A stretch of DNA of 64,000 nt, taken from NCBI RefSeq assembly GCF_014695975.1, contig NZ_JACJPI010000073.1:1-64000 (forward strand). The letters are read 5' to 3'. Of this stretch, positions 43,862 to 51,894 are shown piece after piece. The stretch's first letter is position 1; each line of letters opens with the position of its first letter. The DNA is from Leptolyngbya sp. FACHB-321 (GTDB taxonomy: Bacteria > Cyanobacteriota > Cyanobacteriia > Leptolyngbyales > Leptolyngbyaceae). Below the pieces are notes generated by a model. The model saw nothing but the letters and a program-made list of their open reading frames with translations. It did not search any database and had not been told where the DNA came from. Position numbers and translations under genes: made by a program.

Positions 43862-45565
43862 TTATAAAGAGCGATTCCCGTTCGTGTCATTGCCAGAAGT
43901 GGGACGGGGTAGCTTGGTCAGTGGTTGGGCTTTGGCAGCACTTAGTTGCTCATCTGCGATCGCATACCAGACTTGCCCAAACGTGCGCGGATTCAGCGCC
44001 TTACCCTTTTGATCAGGAAACAGTTGCCAAAAGCGACCATCTGCCAGTGCATCCAACCGTGGGCTCTTTTTGGCACCCGTTTCGCCTAACGTTGCCAGCC
44101 ATTGATCATAGTCTCTACGGCGGTAGCTACCGAGCTTCTGACGCGATTCAGGCTTGAGGGTTGCCAGCTTGTCCATGATGCTGCTGGCGATCGCGTTCCA
44201 TTCTGTGCGTAGCTTGGCTTGTTCTGAATTGCCGAGGCTTTGCGAGCGCAGTTGGGGATACTTAGCGTAAAACGCCTCATCCACCAGGTTTGTGAAGAAC
44301 TGAAAGTCAATGTTGAGCTGACGACGGTGATCGCGCAAGGCGTCCTCTGAAACAGCTTTAGCGCTAGGAGATGGGCTTGGCGAGGCAGCAGGCTCATTCG
44401 GCGAAGCAGCAGGACTCACTGCCACTGGTGACGGTGAAACCGCAGGTTTGGCAGTGGGCTGTTTATGCGGCAAGAACCGCCAGGCGATCGCAGCGAGCAG
44501 CAGCACCAAACCCACCACCATCGCGGTAGAAGCACGTGGATCACTGTTGCCCTTCCGCTTGGGACGTAAACGCTTTTTGGGTAAGCGGGCGGGGAAGGGT
44601 TGTAAGGCATCGCTCGCTTCAGTTGCTTCGGGCGTGCTCTTTGTAGGTAAATGAGTGGGGAAGGGTTGTAAGGCATCGCTTGCCTCGGTTGCTTCGGGCG
44701 TGTTTATTGGTGCGGCATCAACAACAGCGGTTTCCAGCAATGGCTCTAAGATATGTGACACCTGTGCGGCTGAGGCAAGCCGTTTTTTGGGCTGGGGATG
44801 CAGCATCTGGCGCAGCAACCGCGTTAAGGTTGGGTTTACTGCCACCAGTGGTTCCCAGTCAAGCTGCTGAGTCTGGCTGTTATAGAGCGCTTGTGGCATT
44901 TTCCCTGTCAAGAGGGCGATCGCGGTGACTGCTAAAGCATACAAATCACTAGTAGGGTCAGCCTTGCCGTGAAGTTGCTCTGGTGGCACAAAGCCCCATT
45001 TTCCTAAGGTCTCATTTTGATCAAGGGGATGAAGCTGCAACTGCGTGACTAGTTCTCGCACCAGCCCAAAGTTAATCACGATCGGCAACTGGTCTTGCTG
45101 CCGCAAAATCAGCGTATCGAGCGACAGGTTGCGATGCACCACTCCGCGATTATGCAGATAGGTCAGCACTGGCAACACTTTGAGTAAAAACTGAATGACT
45201 TCTGCTTCGGAAAAACACTGCCCCTGTGCTTGGCGCTCGCTCAACAGCACACCGTAGCTTTTGCCTTCCACATAATCCCGTATCCAGTAGAACCGCCCAT
45301 CTTGGGCAAACATCATGCGGAGGCGGGGCAACTGCGGGTGCTGAAGCTCATACAACCCTGACACTTCTTGATGAAAACGCTGCCGCAAGCTTTCTACCAC
45401 TGCAGGATCTTGCTGCACTGGCGTAAATTCTTTAACGACACAAAGTTCATTCAGCCGCTTTTGGTCGCGTGCCAGGTAGGTTTGACCAAATTTACCCTGT
45501 CCCGCTGCACCAATGAGACAGTAACGGTTTTGAAGCAGAGTTCCAGGAGCGATCGGAGGGCGCAT
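43862..45565 (-). CDS. Membrane serine/threonine protein kinase homologue, probable pseudokinase
   Basis: A 567-residue kinase-fold protein. The Gly-rich loop (AAGQGKFGQTYLA) and ATP-anchoring Lys45 (VVKEF) are present. The catalytic HRD is HRN (144-146) and the metal-binding DFG is NFG (165-167), so both key aspartates are replaced by Asn. The APE-like segment is VPPEQLHG. A near-duplicated 22-residue unit (PEATEASDALQPFP) precedes a membrane helix (about 345-365), then a Pro/Ser/Ala linker and a 150-residue extracytoplasmic helical domain. Signalling by binding, or weak activity, is more likely than normal kinase chemistry. Confidence 0.88.
   Translation of the reverse strand: MRPPIAPGTLLQNRYCLIGAAGQGKFGQTYLARDQKRLNELCVVKEFTPVQQDPAVVESLRQRFHQEVSGLYELQHPQLPRLRMMFAQDGRFYWIRDYVEGKSYGVLLSERQAQGQCFSEAEVIQFLLKVLPVLTYLHNRGVVHRNLSLDTLILRQQDQLPIVINFGLVRELVTQLQLHPLDQNETLGKWGFVPPEQLHGKADPTSDLYALAVTAIALLTGKMPQALYNSQTQQLDWEPLVAVNPTLTRLLRQMLHPQPKKRLASAAQVSHILEPLLETAVVDAAPINTPEATEASDALQPFPTHLPTKSTPEATEASDALQPFPARLPKKRLRPKRKGNSDPRASTAMVVGLVLLLAAIAWRFLPHKQPTAKPAVSPSPVAVSPAASPNEPAASPSPSPSAKAVSEDALRDHRRQLNIDFQFFTNLVDEAFYAKYPQLRSQSLGNSEQAKLRTEWNAIASSIMDKLATLKPESRQKLGSYRRRDYDQWLATLGETGAKKSPRLDALADGRFWQLFPDQKGKALNPRTFGQVWYAIADEQLSAAKAQPLTKLPRPTSGNDTNGNRSL
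44591..44702. repeat. Near-identical 46-bp direct repeat in the kinase homologue gene
   Basis: Copies at 44591-44636 and 44657-44702, 66 bp apart, differ at only three positions (all silent-type changes near the middle). The period is 22 codons, so the repeat keeps frame and doubles the PEATEASDALQPFP juxtamembrane unit. Confidence 0.85.
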
Positions 45566-45931
45566 GGCAGTGTTGGCTTAACGTGGGCGATCGACAAAAC
45601 GGGCAACAGCTAAAAAGGCGCTAAAGCTAGCTTTCGGACAGAGGTAATGCACTTTTTTTGCTGCAAACAACCAAAGGCAAGGCGCTTAAACAGCAAAATC
45701 TGGAGCCGTTGCGGTCTAGATGTTAGCCCATCTCATGCCCAACGCTCACAACTCAACCGTCAAATTTAATCACTTGAGGGTTGACAGAATTATAGGACAT
45801 CTGTACTAAAATCGTGCCATATTTGTAAGCAATTGTCGCGTAACGCTTGAAGAAAAGTTGCAGGAATGGTGGAAACCATAATGCCCTTACGGCATGGCTT
45901 CAGCGATCGTGCCTCACCATTAGTACGCCCG
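45566..45931. other. Intergenic region with an unassigned promoter-like site
   Basis: About 365 bp downstream of a possible small gene and upstream of the kinase homologue. A perfect TTGACA at 45781-45786 is followed by TACTAA (17-nt spacer) and TAAAAT (20-nt spacer), pointing rightward where no plus-strand gene follows for 650 bp. The kinase promoter should lie near the left end. Nothing coding is recognised. Confidence 0.35.
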
Positions 45932-46177
45932 TCACCATCTAATGCTAGAGGAAGGGCGATCGTTTGCGAAAGCAACCTTAATATGGCTGTAGCGAATGTT
46001 AAGCAGTTTAACAAGTAAGCAGTTTAACAAGGCTATGTGGTAGCAAGCCTGAAGCATTGAACACATCAACATTAGTTGATCGGCGACGGTCTTTGCGTCC
46101 TTCAAAAGCATTACAGAGTCAAGCGGTGAACCCTTCTCTTCCATCACGCTGGATTCGCCCTGAGCAGAACTCTCCAT
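45932..46177 (-). CDS. Possible small protein downstream of the YciI-like gene
   Basis: An 81-codon frame whose ATG lies 3 bp after the YciI-like stop, with GGAG in the overlap region 6 nt upstream. The central part (LKDAKTVADQLMLMCSMLQA, ALLNCLLVKLLN) could form two amphipathic or membrane-associated helices. I know no homologue, and the 3' half contains a 16-bp tandem repeat, so it may be a chance frame. Position and ribosome site are the only arguments for it. Confidence 0.3.
   Translation of the reverse strand: MESSAQGESSVMEEKGSPLDSVMLLKDAKTVADQLMLMCSMLQACYHIALLNCLLVKLLNIRYSHIKVAFANDRPSSSIRW
46000..46031. repeat. 16-bp perfect tandem repeat
   Basis: TAAGCAGTTTAACAAG occurs twice head to tail (46000-46015 and 46016-46031). 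Each unit contains the near-palindrome GTTTAAC. It is within or just after the doubtful small gene. Confidence 0.85.
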
Positions 46178-46180
46178 GCT

Positions 46181-46447
46181 CTACTCCACAGCCACTCGCC
46201 ATTCGTACAGTTTGTAATGCACGCAGCCATTCTGTACAAGCGGATCTTGCGCTACGATCGCGGCGGCTTCATCCATCGAAGCGGCTTGAAAGAGAAGCAT
46301 ACCGCCGCCATAGCAACCCCAATAGCCCGATTTTGCCTGGTGTCCTTTGGCAATTAAACCGCGCACGAAGGCTTTGTGAGCCGGAACATATTGGTCGAAT
46401 AGGGGCTTATCGACGATTCCTTCTTCAATCTTGACGAACCACGGCAT
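46181..46447 (-). CDS. YciI-like protein
   Basis: An 88-residue ferredoxin-fold YCII-related protein: PWFVKIEEGIVDKPLFDQYV, AHKAFVRGLIAKGHQAKSG, MDEAAAIVAQDPLVQNG, YKLYEWRVAVE. The family is thought to include small enzymes, with a conserved His/Asp pair (AHKAF, QDPLV). The ATG at 46447 is set by the family start; the longer frame runs into the divergent neighbour. Its start codon is only 14 bp from the start of the plus-strand RNA-ligase-family gene. Confidence 0.87.
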   Translation of the reverse strand: MPWFVKIEEGIVDKPLFDQYVPAHKAFVRGLIAKGHQAKSGYWGCYGGGMLLFQAASMDEAAAIVAQDPLVQNGCVHYKLYEWRVAVE

Positions 46448-46461
46448 GACAAGGTGTTCCT

Positions 46462-47019
46462 TTGAGTCAAACAAACGATCGTTTTTTTGTTGCGTTGTTA
46501 CCATCACAGGCGATTCAGGACTACGCCAATGAGGTGAAGCAGGTTTTTGTCGATCGCTACAACAGTCGCGCAGCGCTAAAATCACCACCCCACATCACGT
46601 TACAGCCGCCTTTTGAATGGAGGACGGCAACGCATTCTGACCTGAGCGCAACCTTAAACGAGTTTGCTGCTCAATTTGCGCCAATACCCATTATGCTGTC
46701 GGGTTTTGGGGCATTTGCACCGCGCGTGATTTATATCAATGTTATCAAGTCAGCGGCGCTGCTGACCCTACAGACCGCGTTAATGCATCGTTTGGAAGAG
46801 TCTCTAGGGATTGTCAATTTGAGTGCAAAAACGCGATCGTATGCGCCGCACATGACCGTTGGTTTCCGCGATTTGACACCAGAAAATTTTCGGGCGGCTT
46901 GGGCAGAGTTTCAGTCGCGCCCCCTGGAGCTTGAGTTTACGGCCACTCATCTAACCTTGTTAAGGCATGATGGGCATCAGTGGAGCGTTGACACAAAATT
47001 TGCGTTTTTAGCAAGTTAA
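46462..47019 (+). CDS. 2'-5' RNA ligase family (2H phosphoesterase) protein
   Basis: A 185-residue 2H-superfamily protein. The paired HxT motifs are PHITLQPPFEW (about residue 43) and PHMTVGFRDL (about 127). Members act on 2',3'-cyclic or 2'-5' phosphodiester bonds in RNA or nucleotides. The initiator appears to be TTG at 46462, preceded by AAGGTG; the first ATG in frame is far inside the conserved region. It is divergent from the YciI-like gene with 14 bp between start codons, so its promoter must lie within that gene. Confidence 0.85.
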   Translation: MSQTNDRFFVALLPSQAIQDYANEVKQVFVDRYNSRAALKSPPHITLQPPFEWRTATHSDLSATLNEFAAQFAPIPIMLSGFGAFAPRVIYINVIKSAALLTLQTALMHRLEESLGIVNLSAKTRSYAPHMTVGFRDLTPENFRAAWAEFQSRPLELEFTATHLTLLRHDGHQWSVDTKFAFLAS

Positions 47020-47066
47020 CGGCTCTAGCGTTTAACTATTAGCGTTCAGCTATCAGCGGTCGGCCA

Positions 47067-48248
47067 TTAATTCGTGCGTATGTCCTTAAGTGTCAATCGC
47101 TCGATTGGCAAATAGCCCTCGATTAACAAATCTGACCCGATCGATCGCCATTGCAGTTGTTCCAGTAACAGTGCCTCTGTCATTGTTGTGAAACCCAAAT
47201 CGCTGACTGGAGAGGGTGCCGTGCTGCCGCCGATGATTTTGGGGGCGACGAAGGCAAGGACTTTTTGGATCGCACCATCCGCGATCGCTCGTGCTGCCAG
47301 CGTACCGCCACATTCCCACAAGACGCTGAGACAACCGCGATCGTACAAATGCGCCATCACTCTGGCAGGCGTTAAGGAGGTGCTTTCAATCACTTCCACG
47401 CCCTGTTGTCTGAGGGCGTTTTGCACATCTGGTTTTGCTGTTGCTTCAGTGAAAACTAACGTGGGGGCGATCGCTGTTTGCCAAAGTTGGGCATCGAGGG
47501 GCAGATCGAGCGATCGACTCATCACGACTCGTAAGGGCGTGGTTGCTTGACGGCTCGTGAGGAGAGGATTGTCGCGCCGAACGGTGTTGCCACCCACAAT
47601 AACAGCATCGCAAGTGGCTCGTAGCTGATGGACTTCAGCACGAGCGGCGGCACCTGTCACCCAGGCACTATGCCCGGTAGTGGTCGCAATCTTGCCATCT
47701 AACGTCATGGCGTACTTCAAAATGCCAAACGGACGCTGGTGCAAAACCCGATGCACAAACGCTTCGTTCAGCTTGCGACAGTCTGCTTCTTCGATGCCAA
47801 CCGTGACTTCGATGCCTGCCTGCCGAAGCCTGGCAATCCCACCTCCCGACACTCTGGGATCCGGATCGACCATGCCAACCACAACGCGCTGCACGCCTGC
47901 CGCAACGATCGCCTCGGAACAAGGTGGCGTGCGTCCATAGTGGTTACATGGCTCCAAATTTACATAGAGCGTTGCGCCCAGGGCGCGATCGCCTGCCTCT
48001 CGCAGCGCAAAGACCTCCGCATGAGGCTGTCCAGCAGCAGGATGAAAGCCTTCACCGACGATCGTGCCTGCTTGCACAATCACAGAACCCACTAAGGGAT
48101 TGGGTGCCGTGCGTCCTAATGCCCGTCGTGCCAAAGTCAGACAGCGCTGCATCAGAGCACGATCGTCCATTCCTGAATTGTCCATCGCTGAATCGTTCAT
48201 ATTTGGATCGTCCTGATCTGGATCGTCCATTGCTGCGGCATGGCTCAC
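47067..48248 (-). CDS. ribD: Riboflavin biosynthesis protein RibD
   Basis: RibD is the bifunctional deaminase/reductase for the second and third steps of riboflavin synthesis. The zinc site of the deaminase is HAEVFAL (His76, Glu78) plus PCNHYGRTPPC (Cys101, Cys110). The reductase half has FGILKYAMTLDGKIAT, TGHSAWVTG, VGGNTVRRDNPLLT and LWECGGTLAARAI. The first about 28 residues are an Asp/Met/Asn low-complexity lead (DDPDQDDPNMNDSAMDNSG) not found in usual RibD. The start GTG overlaps the upstream stop as GTGA, implying coupling with the GGCT-like gene. Confidence 0.95.
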   Translation of the reverse strand: MSHAAAMDDPDQDDPNMNDSAMDNSGMDDRALMQRCLTLARRALGRTAPNPLVGSVIVQAGTIVGEGFHPAAGQPHAEVFALREAGDRALGATLYVNLEPCNHYGRTPPCSEAIVAAGVQRVVVGMVDPDPRVSGGGIARLRQAGIEVTVGIEEADCRKLNEAFVHRVLHQRPFGILKYAMTLDGKIATTTGHSAWVTGAAARAEVHQLRATCDAVIVGGNTVRRDNPLLTSRQATTPLRVVMSRSLDLPLDAQLWQTAIAPTLVFTEATAKPDVQNALRQQGVEVIESTSLTPARVMAHLYDRGCLSVLWECGGTLAARAIADGAIQKVLAFVAPKIIGGSTAPSPVSDLGFTTMTEALLLEQLQWRSIGSDLLIEGYLPIERLTLKDIRTN

Positions 48249-48646
48249 TTGAGAACGCTGGCTTTATACGCTGCCCAACCACCGAGGTCAGAAATGTCTA
48301 ACCAGCCGTACTTTTCAACCAGTTCACGCGGGTAGAGAATTGCCGTCAGCACCTCGCCATCTTCTAAAACAACATCAGCAGGATACATATGAGGCGGTTC
48401 GGTGGCTAGCAGGTGCTCGTACTCGGCGATCGTTAGTTCATACACTTCACCCGGAATCGAAATGCCACCCTCAGCAACTTCGTAAATAGCAGGATGCCAG
48501 CCATCGGCAGCGGCGTGTAAGCGATACTGCGATCGCGTCTTGGCTTCTCGAATGAACGTTGCCGCTTGCAGGTTGCCGTGGTCAGGTTGTCCCCGTAGCG
48601 CCGATCCACAAATAAACACTCGCTTCGCACCCGTCGTTTCCGTCAT
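48245..48646 (-). CDS. Gamma-glutamylcyclotransferase-like / AtzF-C-terminal-like protein
   Basis: A 133-residue protein of the gamma-glutamylcyclotransferase-like fold: RVFICGSALRGQPDHGNLQ at the start resembles the YGSL-type loop, with YRLHAAADGWHPAIYEVAEG and IPGEVYELTIAEYEHLLATE after it. It is close to the family that includes the C-terminal domain of allophanate hydrolase. The ATG at 48646 has AAGAGG upstream; the longer frame is rejected. The stop overlaps ribD by four bases. An M20 amidohydrolase that could act on ureides lies divergently next door. Confidence 0.78.
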   Translation of the reverse strand: MTETTGAKRVFICGSALRGQPDHGNLQAATFIREAKTRSQYRLHAAADGWHPAIYEVAEGGISIPGEVYELTIAEYEHLLATEPPHMYPADVVLEDGEVLTAILYPRELVEKYGWLDISDLGGWAAYKASVLK

Positions 48647-48810
48647 GACGCCTCTTAAATTCGTGACAATAGGGATTTTAGCGGGAGGAACTTTGAGCAA
48701 GTATTTGTACACCTTGAACTACTGGCTCCCGCTGGGTTGTTCTAAGTTTAGGGTTAGCCCGTTCTTTGTTACAAGTTAGACCACCAAGAATCAAAGCTGA
48801 GGGAATGCTG

Positions 48811-50076
48811 ATGCCTGTTCTTTCCAAGCTCACAGTCAATGGCGATCGCCTCAACCGTACGCTCTGGCAACTGGCAGAAATCGGCAAACTGCCGGACGGT
48901 GGCGTGAGTCGGCTTGCCTTTAGCGCTGACGATTTATTAGCGCGTCAACAGGTGCAAGCCTGGATGATCGAGGCAGGGATGACTGTTCGGGTTGATGCGG
49001 CAGGTAACATCATTGGCAGCTATGCAGGACGCTACCAAGGGGCAGCAGCATTGGCAACTGGCTCACACATTGACACTGTGCCGATCGCAGGACGCTACGA
49101 TGGCTGCCTGGGTGTTTTAGCAGGCATTGAAGTGGTGCGAGTGCTGCATGAACAGAACACGCGGCTGAACCATCCCCTTGAAGTCATTGTCTTTACGGAT
49201 GAAGAGCGTTCAGTACTGGGCTGCAAGGCGATGGCGGGCGAGGTCAAAGAACCACCAGAGTATTACGCGCGGTTAGATGGCTCACCGATTCAGGAGTGTC
49301 TACAAAGGATTGGGGGAGATTGGTCAAAGATTTCTACGGCTCAACGCACCCGTTCAGAGCTGGCTGCCTTCGTAGAACTCCATGTCGAGCAAGGCGGCGT
49401 GCTGGAGCATCAAGCGGTGCCAATCGGGGTGGTAGATGGCATTGTGGGACAGTATCGGTTTGCGGTCAACGTGATGGGACGCATGAATCACGCAGGCACA
49501 ACACCTATGCATCTGCGGAAAGATGCACTGGTGGCTGCGGCTCAGATGGTGCTGGCAGTGAACAAAGTCGGAGTTGAAATTCCTGGTGATCAGGTGGCAA
49601 CAGTTGGATATCTCAATGTTTCGCCTAATGCGACAAACACGGTGCCTGGTAACGTCGATTTCCGTATTGACCTGCGCGATCTGTCCCAAGAACACCTGGA
49701 GTTGTTGGTGAACCGCTTGAAGGATGAATTTGCCGCGATCGCCACTGCTACCCAGACCGAATTTACCCTCCGCGAGACGCTTCATATCCTGCCTACTATT
49801 GCGGCTCCCCATATCAAAGAAGTGATCAAGCAGGTTTCCGAGCAGCTTGCCTTACCTTACATTTGTCTTCCCAGTCGCGCCGGACACGATGCCCAAGAGA
49901 TTGGACGTTTCACCGATATGGGCATGATTTTTGTCCCTAGCCAGAATGGCATCAGTCACTCAATCGACGAATACACAACACCGGAACAATGTGCTCAAGG
50001 TGCCAACGTCCTACTGCATACCTTTTTGCAGTTGGATCAAGCGTACCCAATCAACGAGACAGCTATTAACGGCTAA
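48811..50076 (+). CDS. M20-family Zn-dependent amidohydrolase (carbamoylase/allantoate type)
   Basis: A 421-residue M20 peptidase-family hydrolase of the N-carbamoyl-L-amino-acid hydrolase / allantoate amidohydrolase group. Metal-site motifs are TGSHIDTVPIAGRYDGCLGV (His, Asp), TDEERSVLGCKAM (Glu pair) and ELHVEQGGVLE. The lid domain has MGRMNHAGTTPMHLRKDAL, and the C-terminus SRAGHDAQEIGRF, SHSIDEYTTP supplies further ligands. The exact substrate cannot be told. Of two ATGs I choose 48811, which has GAGGGA at the right distance; 48805 touches it. Confidence 0.88.
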   Translation: MPVLSKLTVNGDRLNRTLWQLAEIGKLPDGGVSRLAFSADDLLARQQVQAWMIEAGMTVRVDAAGNIIGSYAGRYQGAAALATGSHIDTVPIAGRYDGCLGVLAGIEVVRVLHEQNTRLNHPLEVIVFTDEERSVLGCKAMAGEVKEPPEYYARLDGSPIQECLQRIGGDWSKISTAQRTRSELAAFVELHVEQGGVLEHQAVPIGVVDGIVGQYRFAVNVMGRMNHAGTTPMHLRKDALVAAAQMVLAVNKVGVEIPGDQVATVGYLNVSPNATNTVPGNVDFRIDLRDLSQEHLELLVNRLKDEFAAIATATQTEFTLRETLHILPTIAAPHIKEVIKQVSEQLALPYICLPSRAGHDAQEIGRFTDMGMIFVPSQNGISHSIDEYTTPEQCAQGANVLLHTFLQLDQAYPINETAING

Positions 50077-50195
50077 GAAGACGCTCACGACCGAGGCCTG
50101 AGGCATTAAACTCAAGTGAGATATACATTCGTTCACAAACCAGATAAACTTTTCGCTTGTAAGTAGTTTTACGCTCGTTAAAACGGAACTAAGTC

Positions 50196-50639
50196 ATGGT
50201 CACGTATCGATCTGTTATCGCTTTTGTTTTAATGCTGCTCACTACGATGCTGGTTAGTTGTAGCAGCGTTACAGAAACAAAGCTGCTGTCTTACACCACA
50301 GCACAGGTAGAGGAAATTCAAACGTATGCAGGGGATCTTTTAGAACTGCGCGATCGCCTGCCCGAGCTTGCCGATCTGGTGCAAAAAGAAAACTGGACTT
50401 TTGTGCGTAACTTCATTCACGGTCCATTGGGAGAACTGCGTACCAAGATGATCTATCTTTCGCGCAATCTACTTCCCAATGATCAGGAAAAAGCTGCTGC
50501 ACTAGCAAAAGAAACCTTCCAAAGCCTAGTAGCGCTTGATGCCGCCGCCGAGAAAGCGGATTACAAAGTAGCAGTTCGCAATCTAAGCAAGACAGTGGCG
50601 GGTCTCAATGACTTTCTGGAGCTAGTGCCTAAAAGTTAG
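50196..50639 (+). CDS. psbQ: Photosystem II lipoprotein PsbQ (CyanoQ)
   Basis: A 147-residue extrinsic PSII subunit on the lumenal side that stabilises the oxygen-evolving complex. The signal peptide ends in a lipobox LVSC with lipidated Cys22, as in cyanobacterial PsbQ. The mature part is a four-helix bundle (TAQVEEIQTYAGDLLELRD, LIYLSRNLLP-like segment MIYLSRNLLPNDQ, VRNLSKTVAGLNDFLELVP). It is a single-gene unit by its spacing. Confidence 0.93.
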   Translation: MVTYRSVIAFVLMLLTTMLVSCSSVTETKLLSYTTAQVEEIQTYAGDLLELRDRLPELADLVQKENWTFVRNFIHGPLGELRTKMIYLSRNLLPNDQEKAAALAKETFQSLVALDAAAEKADYKVAVRNLSKTVAGLNDFLELVPKS

Positions 50640-50749
50640 GGAGTAAGGAGCCGAAAAGAGGAAGCAGGCTTTCAGCGCTTCCCCTATTGCTTGCAGCGAC
50701 GGCTCACTGCTTCACTGACGGTGACTCAAAACTGTTCCCCTTACAGTGC

Positions 50750-51865
50750 ATGACTAACGTTGTAATCGTCGGCTGTGGTGTGGTTGGGGCAGCGATCGCC
50801 TATGAACTCAGTGATGTTGAAGGTTTGGCAGTAACAGTACTCGATCGTCAGCAGCCTGCTCAAGCGGCAACGGGGGCAGCGCTCGGTGTGCTGATGGCAG
50901 TCATTAGTCAGAAAACAAAGGGCAACAACTTGCGGATGCGGCTAACAGGCATTGAGCGCTACAACGCCTGGATTCCTGCGCTAGAAGCAATCACTGGTCA
51001 GACCATTTTGTTTAACAAACATGGTCTATTGCGCCTTTGTTTTGAAGGGGAGCCGTTGGAACGCTGGCACAAACTAGTAGAAATCCGGCGATCGAAGGGT
51101 TTTCAGCTAGAGATGCTCGATCGCGCCCAACTAGCAGCTAACTATCCCCAACTTGGTTTGGAACGAGTGACGGCAGCAGTTTATTCGCCGGACGATCGAC
51201 AGGTTGATCCAACTGCACTCACACAAGCGTTGGTAGCTGCCGCCGCACAAAAGGGCGTGACATTTCAGTTTGATACCAATGTTGAGGGCGTTGAATGCTG
51301 CGATCGCTCTCATTTACTTTCTGAAACCGCTTTACAACTGTGTCAGCAGATTCAAACGACTAAGGGTACGCTGCCAACAGACTGGCTGGTGATTGCTGCT
51401 GGCTTAGGTTCTACGCCACTAACTGCCACACTTCAGCAGCCTGTTGATCTTCGTCCTGTCTTGGGGCAAGCAATCCATGTGCGGCTACCGTACCCGCTAA
51501 AAACATTGCAACCGCAGCCTGTGATTACAGGTGAAGATGTTCATATCGTCCCGCTAAGCGGCAAGGACTACTGGATTGGCGCAACGGTAGAGTTTCCGAC
51601 TGGCACACTAGCATCCACACCAGATGCAATGGCGTTGGAGACAGTTATGCAGCAGGCGATCGCCCTTTGCCCAGCTTTTTCAGAAGCAGCGATTATCCGT
51701 GCCTGGTCAGGGTTGCGTCCCCGACCCGAAGGTCGCCCTGCCCCGATCGTCGAACACCTTTCAGGTTATGGCAACGTGCTGCTAGCAACGGGGCACTACC
51801 GCAATGGCGTCCTGCTGGCACCTGCAACAGCAGAAAAGATTCGACAACTTATTGGTGTTGGCTAA
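50750..51865 (+). CDS. FAD-dependent amino-acid-oxidase-type oxidoreductase
   Basis: A 371-residue DAO/glycine-oxidase-like flavoprotein. The dinucleotide motif is VVIVGCGVVGAAIAYEL at the N-terminus; other family parts are QAATGAALGVLMAVISQKTK, DRQVDPTALTQAL, WLVIAAGLGSTPLT and SGLRPRPEGRPAPIVE near the end. It probably oxidises an amine or amino acid; ThiO-like function in thiamine synthesis is possible but unproven. The ATG at 50750 begins the flavin fold; the upstream frame extension has no family likeness. It is convergent with pbpC. Confidence 0.87.
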   Translation: MTNVVIVGCGVVGAAIAYELSDVEGLAVTVLDRQQPAQAATGAALGVLMAVISQKTKGNNLRMRLTGIERYNAWIPALEAITGQTILFNKHGLLRLCFEGEPLERWHKLVEIRRSKGFQLEMLDRAQLAANYPQLGLERVTAAVYSPDDRQVDPTALTQALVAAAAQKGVTFQFDTNVEGVECCDRSHLLSETALQLCQQIQTTKGTLPTDWLVIAAGLGSTPLTATLQQPVDLRPVLGQAIHVRLPYPLKTLQPQPVITGEDVHIVPLSGKDYWIGATVEFPTGTLASTPDAMALETVMQQAIALCPAFSEAAIIRAWSGLRPRPEGRPAPIVEHLSGYGNVLLATGHYRNGVLLAPATAEKIRQLIGVG

Positions 51866-51894
51866 CAAACAAGTTTGAGAGAACCGTTCTCTCT

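Noticed and set aside
46057-46434. A 125-codon plus-strand frame opposite the YciI-like gene
   Set aside because: It is the antisense shadow of a well-recognised YciI protein, with basic composition and no family likeness.
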